A stretch of DNA of 64,000 nt from Perognathus longimembris pacificus. Taxonomy: Eukaryota; Chordata; Mammalia; Rodentia; Heteromyidae. The position numbers were made by a program, and so were the translations under genes. Below are positions 12,010 to 22,964 of this stretch, one piece after another; position 1 is the first letter of the stretch, and the number at the start of each line of letters is the position of its first letter. The stretch is taken from NCBI RefSeq assembly GCF_023159225.1, contig NC_063171.1, positions 9,845,886 through 9,909,885 on the forward strand. Reading direction: 5' to 3'. Below the pieces are notes generated by a model. That model saw nothing but the letters and a program-made list of their open reading frames with translations. It ran no database searches and was not told the origin of the DNA.

Positions 12010-12352
12010 CTGAATTGTGGTATTATTTATATAATTTATGTTATAATAATATGCATTACTACATTATTATATATATATTTATATGCATATATAATATATT
12101 TATATAATATATAACATTAATATTATATAGTATATAATGCATTATAAAGTGTATCTAGTGTATTACATAATATATTACATATAAGTACATGTTAGATTGT
12201 ATTATATAATATATAATATATAGCATATATTATAATATATAAGATAAAATATGTACTTATATATAACAATATATTATTATATTAATATAATATGTTATGG
12301 CTACCATATATAGTATCATATATTCTTTATATTATTATTATTATTATTTATA
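12010..12352. repeat. AT-rich low-complexity tract
   Basis: About 340 bases composed almost wholly of TATA, ATAATA and TTAT units with imperfect inverted repeats; ends in (TTA)n at 12330-12350. Likely easily unwound DNA. Confidence 0.85.
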
Positions 12353-12394
12353 TCATGTCATGTGAATTAAATCAGGCCTTTTCCCTTATGTGAA

Positions 12395-12715
12395 TCAGGT
12401 CTGGAAAGTCCTCTTCTCAAAATTCTCCAGAGGCTTTGCATCTCTACCACAGCACAAATGAATATGCCCTATAGTAGTAGCCCTTACAACTTACATGGTG
12501 GTTTGTGTACCTGACTGTCTCCATTTTCCTTGTTACCATTAACCATCTCCAACCCCTTTGGTCTTCTGGTTATTCCCTGGGCATCCTTCTTATGTCAGGC
12601 TCTTCCTCTGCTGCTGTGTGTTTTAGACATTCTTCTCCTTGGTAGTGCTTTCCCATTCCCTTTCTCTCTTTATTCAAATGTTAGCTTTTCATTGAGCTCT
12701 TTTCCAGGCAAATGA
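12395..12715 (+). mobile_element. Ancient mammalian interspersed repeat fragment
   Basis: The order 'ctcaaaattctccagaggctttgcatctc', 'cttacaacttacatgg' and 'ttcaaatgttagcttttca' resembles a widespread old mammalian repeat (L1M or L2 class), recalled from memory. Class assignment is uncertain. Confidence 0.35.
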
Positions 12716-12814
12716 ACTGGTGGGTTTTTTTAATTTTTGCATTTCAATCAAATGTATTTAGAATGTCAGTTTGCACACCACTTCAAATATGGTGACCACA
12801 AAAAAATTCATGCT

Positions 12815-13305
12815 GCATGAAGGAAGTCAGGCTCAAAGAGAAAAGGAACATGTGTTTTCTCTCATAAGTGGGAATTAGACTAAAGATAAACCTATAAGAA
12901 AACACATTCAGGGCCATAAGCATTTATAACTAATAAAACTGATTAGTGTATGTTATATATGAGGAGGGGGATTCCATGATGTATTCTGTTTGCTCAATCA
13001 ACAGACAGTGCAACAAAATGAATACTAGGAAGCTTAAACATATCTTGACTGAAGAGGTTGGGTCAAAGGCATGGGAGACAGTTGAAGAGAGGAATAGCAG
13101 GTGAATATGGTGATATTATTTGTAGTATTCAGTGTGAATGCATGAAAATGAAACTAGGAAACTTGAGGAAATAGTTGGGAATGAGATAAAAGCCAGGTAA
13201 GTGGAGAATGATAGAAGAGTGGCACTGATCAAGATATACTATTCACATCAATGGATATGCTATATTGAAATCGTTTTGTACAAACCCCTTCGAAAATAAT
13301 AATAA
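12815..13305 (+). mobile_element. Older rodent L1 3' end
   Basis: Begins with the ORF2 C-terminal/3'UTR transition ('gtgttttctctcataagtgg') and ends near 'gttttgtacaaacccc' and 'aataataataaa', the sense version of the antisense 3' terminus seen at 49.4 kb. 5'-truncated. Confidence 0.6.
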
Positions 13306-13716
13306 AATGTAGAAAACATGATAATGATGATAGACAGATTGCGTTGCTTGGGAAGATCTCAGTGACCAGAGGGAAGGACAGCAGCACCATTACTGAGGCA
13401 GGGTAAGTACTAAGTACATTGAACACAGACAGAATATGACCAGTATGACTCCGTATATGGGAATAAGATGTGAGTTGTCATGATAGGTAGCCATGTATAA
13501 TCATCTGGCTTTCTTTACGTATATTCTGGATATAACCTGCATTCTTCAGTACTAGTCAGAGGTAGAGTAAACACAAAAGCCTCATTTTAGAAATGTAAGA
13601 ATTCATTGGCTAATATAAGTGGCCTTGTCACAAGAAAATCAGCTGAATTCTACCAAGTAGTAGGTGAAAAAAAAATTCAGGACTGAACCAAAGATAACTT
13701 TTAACTTTATAAACCC

Positions 13717-13732
13717 TCAAATCTCACAAGTG
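13717..13732 (+). repeat. Left target-site duplication of outer SINE
   Basis: TCAAATCTCACAAGTG matches TCAAATCTCAAAAGTG at 14392-14407 in 15 of 16 bases, bracketing the whole nest. Confidence 0.9.
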
Positions 13733-13895
13733 GGGCTGGGGATATGGCCTAATGGCAAGAATGCTTGCCTCCCATACATGAAGCCCTGGGTTCAATTCCC
13801 CAAGCACCACATAAACAGAAAAAAAAAAAAATGGCCAGAAGTGGTGCTGTGGCTCAAGTAGCAGAGTGCTAAGCTTGAGCAAAAAAAAGAAGCCA
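13733..13895 (+). mobile_element. Outer IDL-Geo SINE, 5' portion
   Basis: Starts with the ID-like arm (gggctggggatatggcc), has the inter-arm A-run expanded to 13 A, then the Geo arm up to 'gaagccag', where a younger L1 tail interrupts it. The rest of the Geo arm resumes at 14325. Confidence 0.92.
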
Positions 13896-14315
13896 GCAAT
13901 ACTTGCAAAACTGTTCGGTGTAGGGCTGGGAATATGGCCTAGTGGCAAGAGTGCTTGCCTCCTACACATGAAGCTCTAGGTTCAATTCCCCAGCACTACA
14001 TATATGGAAAATGGCCAGAAGGGGCGCTGTGGCTCAGGTGGCAGAGTGCTAGCCTTGAGCGGGAAGAAGCCAGGGATGGTGATCAGGCCCTGAGTCCAAG
14101 GCCCAGGACTGGCCAAAAAAAAACAACAACAAACTGTTCGGTGTAAATCAACTGAACAACTCATGGGGGGAAAGGGAAAGGGGGAGGGCAGAGGGGGGAA
14201 TGAGAGAGGAGGTAACAAACAGTACAAGAAATGTATCCAATGCCTAATATATGAAACTGTAATCTCTCTGTATATCAGTTTGGCAATAAAAATTTTTAAA
14301 AAAAGAAGAAGAAGA
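13896..14315 (+). mobile_element. Young L1 3'UTR tail, itself interrupted
   Basis: 'caatacttgcaaaactgttc' and the G-rich polypurine tract at 14164-14200 lead to the family terminus 'ctgtaatctctctgta...caataaaaa'. It lies inside the Geo arm of the outer SINE and is flanked by AGAAGCCAG at 13887-13895 and 14316-14324. It is split by a further SINE at 13923-14130. Confidence 0.9.
13923..14130 (+). mobile_element. Inner IDL-Geo SINE, complete
   Basis: Full dimer with A tail (aaaaaaaaacaacaac). A perfect 15-base duplication AAACTGTTCGGTGTA flanks it at 13908-13922 and 14131-14145; this is L1 3'UTR sequence, so the SINE landed in the L1. The least diverged copies in the window share its 'gagcgggaagaagcc' variant (also at 30011). 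Confidence 0.95.
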
Positions 14316-14324
14316 AGAAGCCAG

Positions 14325-14391
14325 GGACAGTGCTCAGGCCCTGAGTCCAAGCCCCAGGACTGGCCAAAAAAGAAAAAAAAAAGTAAAATAT
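14325..14391 (+). mobile_element. Outer IDL-Geo SINE, 3' portion
   Basis: Continuation 'ggacagtgctcaggccctgag...aggactggcc' plus A tail completes the SINE begun at 13733. Confidence 0.92.
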
Positions 14392-14407
14392 TCAAATCTC
14401 AAAAGTG
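14392..14407 (+). repeat. Right target-site duplication of outer SINE
   Basis: Partner of 13717-13732; one mismatch. Confidence 0.9.
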
Positions 14408-16204
14408 CAAAGTTGTGCTATCACTTTATAAACCCTCAAGTACACAGCTGTACTATACCTATAAATGACAAAACAATATATAATAATAAATAATATATAA
14501 AAAAAGTGAGAAAGCCAAAAGAATCATTCTTTAATAAAGGAAATTTGTACATCATAGGAAGATCTGAAAGCCAAGTTTCACTCCATTCCCAGTGGATCTA
14601 CAAGCACTTCTGTGATTGAGCAACAATCAATGAGACAAAAAAGGACTCACACAGAAGGACAAACTACCCAAAGTTGATGATACTGGGGAAAAAGTGAATC
14701 CCTTGGTAGGAGATTTTTAGAGAAGGCAGATATTAAGTATATGATTAGGAAACGAATTAAACTAGAAGACCCTTATGCCAAGCCAAAGTAATAATCTGAA
14801 GACCTTAGGTATGATGCTTGCATTATGCTTGAAAAAAATAAAATAAGGTCAGTCACTATTCCCTGATTGACATGTACTTGTTCTTAAATCCTCACTTCTA
14901 TGCCACCATCCAGAAGAACTGCTTCCACAACCCCCATCTTAACAGGCCTTCCCATATGCACCCTGCAAGCACCATATGTTGTGTCCTAGCCTCTGGCATT
15001 TGTCTATATCCTTGTATGTCTGTTCAGTGATACTTAGTATTCGAAGAACCTGGATACAGCATTTGAGAAAGTGTTGGAGCCTACAGAGCATGAACCAGAA
15101 AAACAACCCTCAAAGAATTTCCCCTTGAATAACTCATTTCTTTCTAACTATATCAAAACATGCATTTAAACAGCACCAGACACAGGAAAGCTATACTGGC
15201 TATTAGTAGGCAGAGCAATGTCAGTACAGGTTACAGTCCTGCCAGTCTCCATGATTCTCACCAAGTCTTCCAAGATAAGTCATGAAGAGTTTCATAGCCA
15301 TTGTTTTCATTCTTCATATGCTATTTTGATTACCTTAACATAGCTTGCAGAGGGAAAAAGTGCAAAACAAACATAGTAAGGTCAAGTGACCTGTACCTAA
15401 GACATTCAGGAACATTTACATCACACAACTCAGCATTCAGTGGAAAAGAGGCTGTAAAACTATGTCTCCAAAAGGGAGGAGAGCTGGCATAGAAATCACA
15501 TAGAAATCATGAGGAACAATTCACATCACATTCCTGTCCACTCTACTGTGTACAAGCAGCTTATTTATAAAATCCATCTCAGAGTATTGATACAATGTTA
15601 GAGAGGCCAAGAGCTGAGTAAGCTGAATCAGTACAGTTCTAAAATTTCTTGAGCAGCTCTTTCTAACCGCTGAGACTTCTAGGCTTCTTAATAGTCTTCA
15701 TGTTGTCAAAAAGAAGTCATTTTCTTTCTTATTCTGTCCTGATCCCATGTATTAGGTGCCTTTTAGATGATCCATGTATATTTTTAGCTCAAGAAAACTA
15801 CTGTCTCAATTGTTGGAATCAATGTAGAGAATTTAAGAATCTCAACTCTCTTGGCCAAATCCAAAAAATTCTTGGCAAATCTCATTTCTGAGAGCTTAGT
15901 ATATAAATTCCATCATCGGCTTCAGCTGCTATGGCAACTGGAACATTCTGAATGTGATTTGAAGTGAATATCACTACACATCTAGCATTTTTTGCAGGAA
16001 ACAGAAAAGACCATGAAATCTAATTCACTATAAATTTCAAAATACACCATCACTTTCCATTCCTGAGTCTATTTATGGTTTTTTATTTGCAAATCAATAG
16101 ATAACAGCCTGGTACTATTACAGTGAACCTTTATGAAGAAGCCTTCCATTTTACTCCTTAATTAATCACATGAAAGCTCTCTCAGGTACTCCCCTCCCAG
16201 TTTT
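14408..16204. other. Unique DNA, no supported feature
   Basis: No repeat or gene recognised apart from a 17-base direct repeat shared with the far side of the nest (13704-13720 and 14423-14439). Confidence 0.5.
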
Positions 16205-16721
16205 TATTTATCAGATCTTTTCAAAATAAAAAACAGCACTTTTTAAAGTAGTTTCAGGCTCACAGCATAATTCATTGGAAAGCATAGAGTTCCCATTAAT
16301 TCCTGACCCCATACACACAGTCTCACCCACTGCAAAAACCAACAGCTGGCGTCAAAACAAGTTATCAATAAGGGAATCAGTTACCAATCAGGAAACCCCA
16401 CTGGCTCCATTGTAATCACTGAAAAGTCGAGTACACTATGGTTTGCTTTTGGTATTTGTATACTCTGTGGGTTTGAACAAATGCATGATGGCAAGTTCCA
16501 ATATTATAATATTATAGAGCATTTCTACTCTGTGTTCCACCTATTCATCTGTTGCCCCTCCTTAACTTTTGGCAACCCATACTCTTTTTACTCTCTCCGT
16601 AGTTTTGTCCTTCGAGAAGGTCATATCCTTGGAATCACATAGTATGTAGCCTATTCAATTTGGCTTCTTTCATTTAGTAGCATGCATTTGCAGTTTCCCT
16701 ATGTCTTTCTTGGATTTTCTT

Positions 16722-16918
16722 TTCATTTGTTTTGTTTATTTTCAGTACTGGAAATCAAGGCCTCATGCTTGTTAGGAAATTCTTCTACTATCCAGCCCTT
16801 CTATGTTTAATGTGTGGTTAAACTGAGATCTCACCAACATTTTGCTTGAGCTGCCCTTGATGTCAGATTCTCCACCTCCTCAGTATCTAGGATTACAGGA
16901 ATATGCCATCCTGACTCA
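16722..16918 (-). mobile_element. ID plus B1 SINE in old L1
   Basis: T-rich tail, antisense ID arm ('cagtactggaaatcaaggcctcatgcttg' in parts), then antisense B1-like unit ending 'ctaggattacaggaatatgcc'. It splits continuous L1 landmarks, so it is younger than the L1. Confidence 0.65.
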
Positions 16919-17186
16919 CTCTTTATGTATTGTCATTACTTGATAGAACATTTTGTTTGGGGCACTATATAATATTCCACTGTCTTGATATACCAAAGCT
17001 CATTTACCCATTCATCTGCTAAAAAAATATTGTTGTCGCTTTCAAATTTGAGCAACTATGAAAAAAAGTGCTATAAACATTCATGCACAGGTTTCTGTGT
17101 GCACATAAATTTCTAACTCAGGTGGGTTATAACAAGGAAAACAATAACTGGAACATATGATAAGGGTATGTTTAGCCTTAAGATAA

Positions 17187-17440
17187 TTTTTTAAGCAAAA
17201 AAAAAAGAGAAATATTTGTAAAATCTAGCATGGAGTAGGAGCTTAGTAAGTTTATTATTATCAATTACATTCTAGCAAAAGTTGGACAGATAGCATAGCT
17301 ATTCTGTTTTCATTGATATTCTAATTAACATTATTTCTAGAAGGACAAATGAGCTTGAAATCTACTCCTAGCCTTCTAACCCCTGGAACTCAATAGTGGA
17401 ATTCCATCTAGACTGTGGAATCAAATCAATTTGGTTTTTA
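17187..17440. other. Unidentified insert within old L1
   Basis: L1 homology stops near 'ggtatgtttagccttaag' (17166) and resumes with a second version 'ggatatttagctttgtaag' (17444). The two align to the same L1 position, like an old target-site duplication of about 19 bases. The insert has an A10 run near 17199 and no family I can name. Confidence 0.4.
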
Positions 17441-17475
17441 AAAAAGGATATTTAGCTTTGTAAGAATCTGGCAAT

Positions 17476-17715
17476 CGGGGTTGGGGATACGGCCTAGTGG
17501 CAAGAGTGTTTGCCTTGTATACATGAACCCCTGGGTTCAATTCCCCAGCACCACATATACAGAAAATGGCCAGAAGTGGAGCTGTGGCTCAAGTGGCAGA
17601 GTGCTAGCCTTGAGCAAAATGAAGCCAGGGACAGTGCTCAGGCCCTGAGTCCAAGCCCTAGGACTAACCTCTCTTTACATCAGTTTGATAATAAAAATTT
17701 GAAAAAAAAAAAAAA
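17476..17715 (+). mobile_element. Chimeric retroinsertion: IDL-Geo SINE fused to L1 3' tail
   Basis: A nearly full IDL-Geo SINE (17476-17664) ends at '...ccctaggact' and passes directly into the terminal L1 3'UTR 'aacctctctttacatcag...gataataaaaattt' (17665-17702), then poly(A). One perfect 14-base duplication AAGAATCTGGCAAT brackets the whole unit (17462-17475 and 17716-17729). No duplication lies at the internal junction, so the two parts entered together. The simplest model is template switching from L1 RNA to SINE RNA during target-primed reverse transcription. Confidence 0.92.
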
Positions 17716-17935
17716 AAGAATCTGGCAATTTTCTTTTAAAGTGGCTGCTGGAATTTTTATTTCCCCAGAAATGCATAAGAGTTCCTGTTACTCTACATCC
17801 TCACCAACATGGCCGACACAAGGCTTTGTAGGATTTTGAGCATTCTAGTGAGTATGTGCTTGCTCCTCATTGTTGCTTTAACTTGCCAAGTTTCATCTGA
17901 TGTTGGGCATCATTTCATAAGCTCTTGTGCTGTTT

Positions 17936-18499
17936 TTCTTTTAGTCTTCTTTAGTCTGTGTGGCCCATTGATTCAAATGAAAAAAATAAATAAAGCTCTT
18001 CAGTGACTGACTAGCTGTTATTTCATCAAAGAAACAGCCATAGGACAACGTCCTCACAGGGTATTCTAAAGAACTACCACTCCTGATCCACTGAGATTGT
18101 GCACTTTGTTTGCCAGAAAAAAGAAATCTGTGGGGAAATGAAGGGTAATGCAAGAGCTGGACCTAATGGTAGCATTTAGCCCTGTGTGCCATAATATTAT
18201 GTAAAATGCATCAATAAGCTCTGAAACTTTCTGAGTAGGCTCTAACATTAAAGAATCATTTAAAATAATATGTTTTGTACTTAAACTCTCACAAGGTACT
18301 TGTCTGAACATTTAGGGATAGTGGTTAGGAACTTGGAGGTTTCAGTACCACAAAAACCAGTGCCCCCCCCCCCAAGTATGTTAAATTGTCTTTGTGTCTG
18401 CAGAACAATGAGGGTTTGCAAGTGGGGGGGAGGGGGAACTGTGCTTGAATGTGGGCCAGAATTAGAAAGAAACAGTTTCTCATTAAAAATTATGAATTT
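17936..18499. other. Unique DNA with C11 and G-rich runs
   Basis: No gene. A run of 11 C (18363-18373) and a G-rich run (18424-18436) face each other about 50 bases apart. Confidence 0.5.
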
Positions 18500-18730
18500 T
18501 TGATTCATAATGGCAGCTCCGGCATGCAATCATAGCTACTCAGGAGTCTGAGGACTGTGGTTAAAAACCAATGCAGGAAGGAAAGTCCCTGATATTCTTG
18601 TCTTCAATTAACCATCAAAAAGCCAGAAGAGGAGTTGTTCCTCAAGTTGGAGAGTGCTAGTTTTGAGCTAACAGCTCAGGAATATCTCTCAGGCCCGGAA
18701 TTCAATCCCCAAGACAGGCCAAAGAAAAAT
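18500..18730 (+). mobile_element. B1-like/Geo dimeric SINE
   Basis: Left arm has 'catagctactcaggagtctgagg' and 'gaaagtccctgatattctt'; right arm has 'aaaagccagaagaggagttg' and 'caggcccggaattcaatcccc', then an A-rich tail. Confidence 0.75.
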
Positions 18731-18762
18731 TATTGTAAATTATGAATAATGAGTACAGGTTT

Positions 18763-19262
18763 AAGCTAGTCACAGCAGAGGATCACAAGAGCCCAATAGC
18801 TATGCCCTAATGAACACATAAGATGATGCTAAGTGAAATGAACTCCATGCTATGGAAATGAGTGTTATATCACTGTTATAATTACTTTCAAAATGCCATG
18901 TGAAACCATAGTTTTCTTTTGTTGATGATCCTCTTGTATCCCCTTCCTGTGGTTGTCCCCGCACTATCACTGTATCTCATCTTAGTACTCTGGATACTGT
19001 ATATACTGGTATTAGAACTAGGGAAGGGAAAGGGAATATCAAAATCAGGAGACAAGGAGAAAAAGACAAATGACTCCAAAAGCAATACTTACAAAACCAT
19101 TTGGTGTAAACCAACTGAACAACTCATGGGGGGGGAGGAAAGAGGGAGGAGGAGGGGAGAAATGAGGGAGAAGGTAACAAATTGTACAAGAAATATACCC
19201 ACTGCCTTACGTATGAAACTGTAACCCCTCTGTACATCACTTTGACAATAATTAAGTAATTA
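18763..19262 (+). mobile_element. Young L1 3'UTR tail, about 500 bp
   Basis: Nearly collinear with 61560-62090: 'acataagatgatgctaagtgaaatgaactcc', 'caaaatgccatgtgaaacc', G-rich polypurine tract at 19128-19160, terminus 'gaaactgtaacccctctgt...gacaataat'. Starts just downstream of the ORF2 stop equivalent, so no coding sequence remains. Confidence 0.9.
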
Positions 19263-19299
19263 TTCAGAAAAAAGTACATAAAAAACCATGAAACATGAT

Positions 19300-19600
19300 A
19301 TATGTGTAATAGAATTTTATTCATACATCAGGAAGAAGAATAATATGTTATTTGTACCAAGATGGATGGATCTGGAAAATGTCATATTGATTTAGAAAAG
19401 TATGCAAAGCTTAGAAAGAAAAAGTGTGTATGTTTTCACTCATGTTTGTATCTTGGATCTAAACGCTAAATATATATGTAAATAAACATAGAATCAAATG
19501 CGCATGAGGCATCAGACCAAGTAAACTATATTATACATGAAAAAAATAAAAAGAATAGGAAGGAGGACAGAACATGTAGAGTGAGACTAGCTTGTCCTAA
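19300..19600 (+). mobile_element. Old L1 ORF2 end and 3'UTR
   Basis: 'ttttattcatacatcaggaag', 'accaagatggatggatctgg' and 'gtatgttttcactcatg' match the nucleotide landmarks near the end of L1 ORF2. Different and older than the young tail immediately upstream. Confidence 0.6.
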
Positions 19601-20001
19601 TTGCGTGGAAGTGCCTGCAGCTTAGTAGGCCTGCTGTAACCTGGAGGCCTTTGTATGGCTGTCATCTCTACTCATGACACTTTTCTACAGATGTGTGCCT
19701 TTTCACTCAGAACTGGGCATCTGGTCCCTAGTCAGAGGAAATATTTGAGGGTTTTCAGTAGAAGAAATAACTTCCTTTGTGAAATCTTTATCAAATTATA
19801 CACATACAAAAAGTAGCAAAAACATAATCGATTCTAGTGAATCTACAATTTGTGCTAAAAAGATCATGGACTCATAGCCAATGCTATTTAATTTAAACTT
19901 CTTATTCCGCCCTTACCTCCAATAATTTTGAAGAAAATTGAAGTCATCATGTCATCTCAACCACGGGTATGAAAGAAAGACACTATGTTTCTTAATTTTT
20001 G

Positions 20002-20147
20002 CTTTCTTTCTTTCTCCCTTTCTCTTTCTCCCTTTCTTTCTTTCTTTCTCCCTCCCTCCCTCTCTCCCTCCCTCCCTACATCCCTCCCTTTCTCCCTCCC
20101 TCCTTCCCTCCTCCCTCCCTTCCTCCCTCTCTCTCTCTTTCTCTTTC

Positions 20148-20223
<76 letters not shown>

Positions 20224-20237
20224 TTTCTTTTTCTTTT
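20002..20237. repeat. (CTTT)n and (CCCT)n microsatellite
   Basis: Pyrimidine-only tract, with CTTT blocks at both ends and CCCT blocks between. It abuts the poly(T) side of the antisense SINE at 20238, consistent with growth from its A tail. Confidence 0.95.
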
Positions 20238-20434
20238 TTGCCAGTCATGGGGCTTGAACTCAGGGCCTATGCACTGTCCCTGAGCTTCCTTTGCTCAAGG
20301 CTAGAGATCTACCACTTGAGCCACAGTGCCATGTCTGGTTTTTTATTATCATTATTTATGTGGTACTGAGGAATGGAACCCAAGGCTTCATGATACTAGG
20401 CAAGCACTCAACCACTAAGCCACATTCCCAACCT
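20238..20434 (-). mobile_element. IDL-Geo dimeric SINE
   Basis: 'gccagtcatggggcttgaac' (Geo antisense) through 'gccacattcccaacc' (ID antisense) covers both arms. The inter-arm T-run has changed to ttattatcattattta. Confidence 0.88.
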
Positions 20435-20973
20435 TAATTTTTGTTTTCTTGTAACACTACAGAATTAGTATTGCCATATCTACCGTGAGCTGAGACCTAC
20501 TCAACAGTGAGTATCCATTTTCTCAGCCTAGTTAAGGATCCCTGATGTCAAGTAGACCCTTGAATTTAGCCATGGGAGAAGTATATCCTCCACAGAAATC
20601 ATCAAATACAAAAATCATAGCTTTTACATCTGGAGCTTCAATTGTTCAATATCCAATCATATGTCTAATTCACACTTCACTAGGAATTCTCACTTCATAT
20701 CAGATATTGTCAGTAACATGTTCCATGATAAACTTTTCATTTTATTTACACATTTGAATGAAAGGATTTTCACATTTTACATACTATCTCTTGAGTCTGT
20801 TAAGTCATAGGGTCCCCAACATCTGTCATTTTTCTCTTGGCATTTGCTCTCATTGGTATTGAAGAACTAGGTTGCTTGTCCTAAGGAGTTTTCCACTATA
20901 CAGATCTGGTTACCTGAATGGCTGTGGATTCAATTAATATATTCTTCTGCCTCTCAGAATTCAGACATTAGAG
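20435..20973. other. Unique DNA, no supported feature
   Basis: Nothing recognised. Confidence 0.5.
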
Positions 20974-21195
20974 CTGGGCTGCTGGTGATTCACACTTAAC
21001 AATCTTAGCTACTCAGGAGGCTGATATCCACAGGATCTTGATTCAAGGCCAGCCCAGGTAGAAAAGCTTGTGAGACTACATCTCCAATTAATTAGCAAAA
21101 TGCCAGAAGAGAGGCATGGCTTCAGTGGTAAAGCACCAGCTGAGCCAGCAAGTCAAGTGAAAGAATGAGGACCCTAGTTCAACCCCTCATACTGA
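20974..21195 (+). mobile_element. B1-like/Geo dimeric SINE
   Basis: 'ttagctactcaggaggctgat', 'ggccagcccaggtagaaaag', 'gactacatctccaattaa' (left arm) and 'gccagaagagaggcatggc' to 'ccctagttcaacccc' (right arm). Confidence 0.8.
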
Positions 21196-21198
21196 TGA

Positions 21199-21274
<76 letters not shown>

Positions 21275-21372
21275 GGAAGGAAGGGAGGGAGACAGGGAGG
21301 GAGGGAGGGAGGGAGGGAGGGAGGGAGGGAAGGAGGGAGGGAGGGAGGGAGGGAGGGAGGGAGGGAGGGAGA
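21196..21372. repeat. (GAAA)n then (GGGA)n microsatellite
   Basis: Homopurine array starting exactly at the SINE tail: about 18 GAAA units, then GGAA/GGGA units. Confidence 0.95.
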
Positions 21373-22960
21373 CCAGGAGAGAGGGCAGGAGAAAGACAGA
21401 AATTTTTTTTTTTAGATTTAGTAGCTTGCTCAGACACTGTGTCCACTTTTTAAGGAAGATCTATTCTTTGGTGAAGGGATGTATTTTCTTCTGAAGAACA
21501 GTCACACAGATTGTATTTCACTCTGTGATGTCAACAGCCAATTGATCACCCAAATCATAGTATTTATCCTGTATTTATTGCTTAAATAGAATCTATTTGT
21601 TCTGTTTGGTTAAGTTACTTCTTGACAGGCTCACTCTGATGGCTGCAGGGGGAAAGGGCGGGAGCAAGTATGGGAACAGAGGTGAGCTAAAATATGCTGA
21701 GCTACCCTGAAAGCTGGGTCATCATTCCATGATAACCTGCTGGTGGTACAGAGCTCAAATTTCTGCCCCTGCCATGTTATAGACTGTAAAGCAAGTGTAA
21801 CTTGCTAGACGCCTTGAAAATAGCAAAACCCAGAACTCGAGTCCATTGGGAACTGCTGTTGATTGTACTTCAAGACCAAGCTGGGTTCTGCCACTTCTAC
21901 TTTCAGAGCTGCCCTGGTCTTGGCAATGACCTGGCTTAACCAACCATTAAGTGGTATATATACAACAAAGCTTAAAACTCCTTTGACTTACTTTTGAAAG
22001 AAAGCATTGAACGTTTATTTGAAAACAAAGTAAGCAGGGACAAAAATATGTATTTTTATGTTGAATTGAAGCCCTTTGGTACAAAGACTTAAAGATAATT
22101 TGGGGGGCAAAAAGTACAGAAAACCATACATTTGAAAAAAAAATGGTAGATTTGAGGTCTGAGGATGGTGGAGACAAAGACTAACAGGTAGAATACTCCC
22201 GTAAGTATCATCCATGCTATGTATCTAGATATTCCAAGAATGGAACCACAATTATTAAGTGTAATAATTAACATCTATTATAACCCTTTTGCTATGCCCA
22301 GAGGAAAGCTATTTTATTACCCAAGAATCAACTGACAATAAATTTCATCTGGTATAATATTTAATGGCTTTATAATTTTTCATATGTTCTGCTCCTAAAT
22401 TCTCTGAAGTTTGTGTTTTCTCAGAAAAATGCATTTAGAAGTTTTAACTGAATTCCCTGCTAGTTTCCTTTTCCTGATTTTAATGAAACAATTCACAAGT
22501 ATTTATTTTTATTGGCTACTTTAATCTAACTGGTTAATTGGAACACATAATTTGAAATAAAGCATTAGTGAAAACTGACCCTAAACCTATTCTTCATCTT
22601 TATTTCTAGTTCAATTTCTAGCCCATGGATCATGCACATTCTCATGGACTCAGGTACAGCTGTGTTCACCTGCAGTCACTAATGAGCATCAGGAAAATTG
22701 GAACAGATTTTTTTTCTAGGATAAGCACTTTGAAAGCTGGATGACCACAAATGTTTCTGACAAATTGCATTCCTCTTCTTTTTTTATAGGAGAAAAAGTA
22801 TGTAGAGCAGGAAATAATTTCCTCTCAGGGCAATGAATCTATACCTAGTCAGCAGACATGCAGTTGAGAGTAATTCACAAATTGTGAAGCATGGAATTCA
22901 GTCCTGAATGAAGGGAAAAATAGATTAATTTACTCTCCAAGTGGCTGACAATGTTTTCTA
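21373..22960. other. Unique DNA, no supported feature
   Basis: No repeat or gene recognised on either strand. Confidence 0.5.
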
Positions 22961-22964
22961 TCAC

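Larger units (their letters stand above)
16205..17935 (-). mobile_element. Old mammalian L1 (L1M type), interrupted
   Basis: Recognised by the antisense series 'ggaatcacatagtatgtagcc' (16633), 'tttggcttctttcatttagtag', 'caaatttgagcaactatgaa', 'ctataaacattcatgcacagg' and, after interruptions, 'gagttcctgttactctacatcctc' around 17779-17803. These are classic landmarks of the L1M ORF2/3'UTR region. Three later insertions sit inside: a SINE (16722-16918), an unidentified 250-base insert (17187-17440) and a SINE-L1 chimera (17476-17715). Confidence 0.75.
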
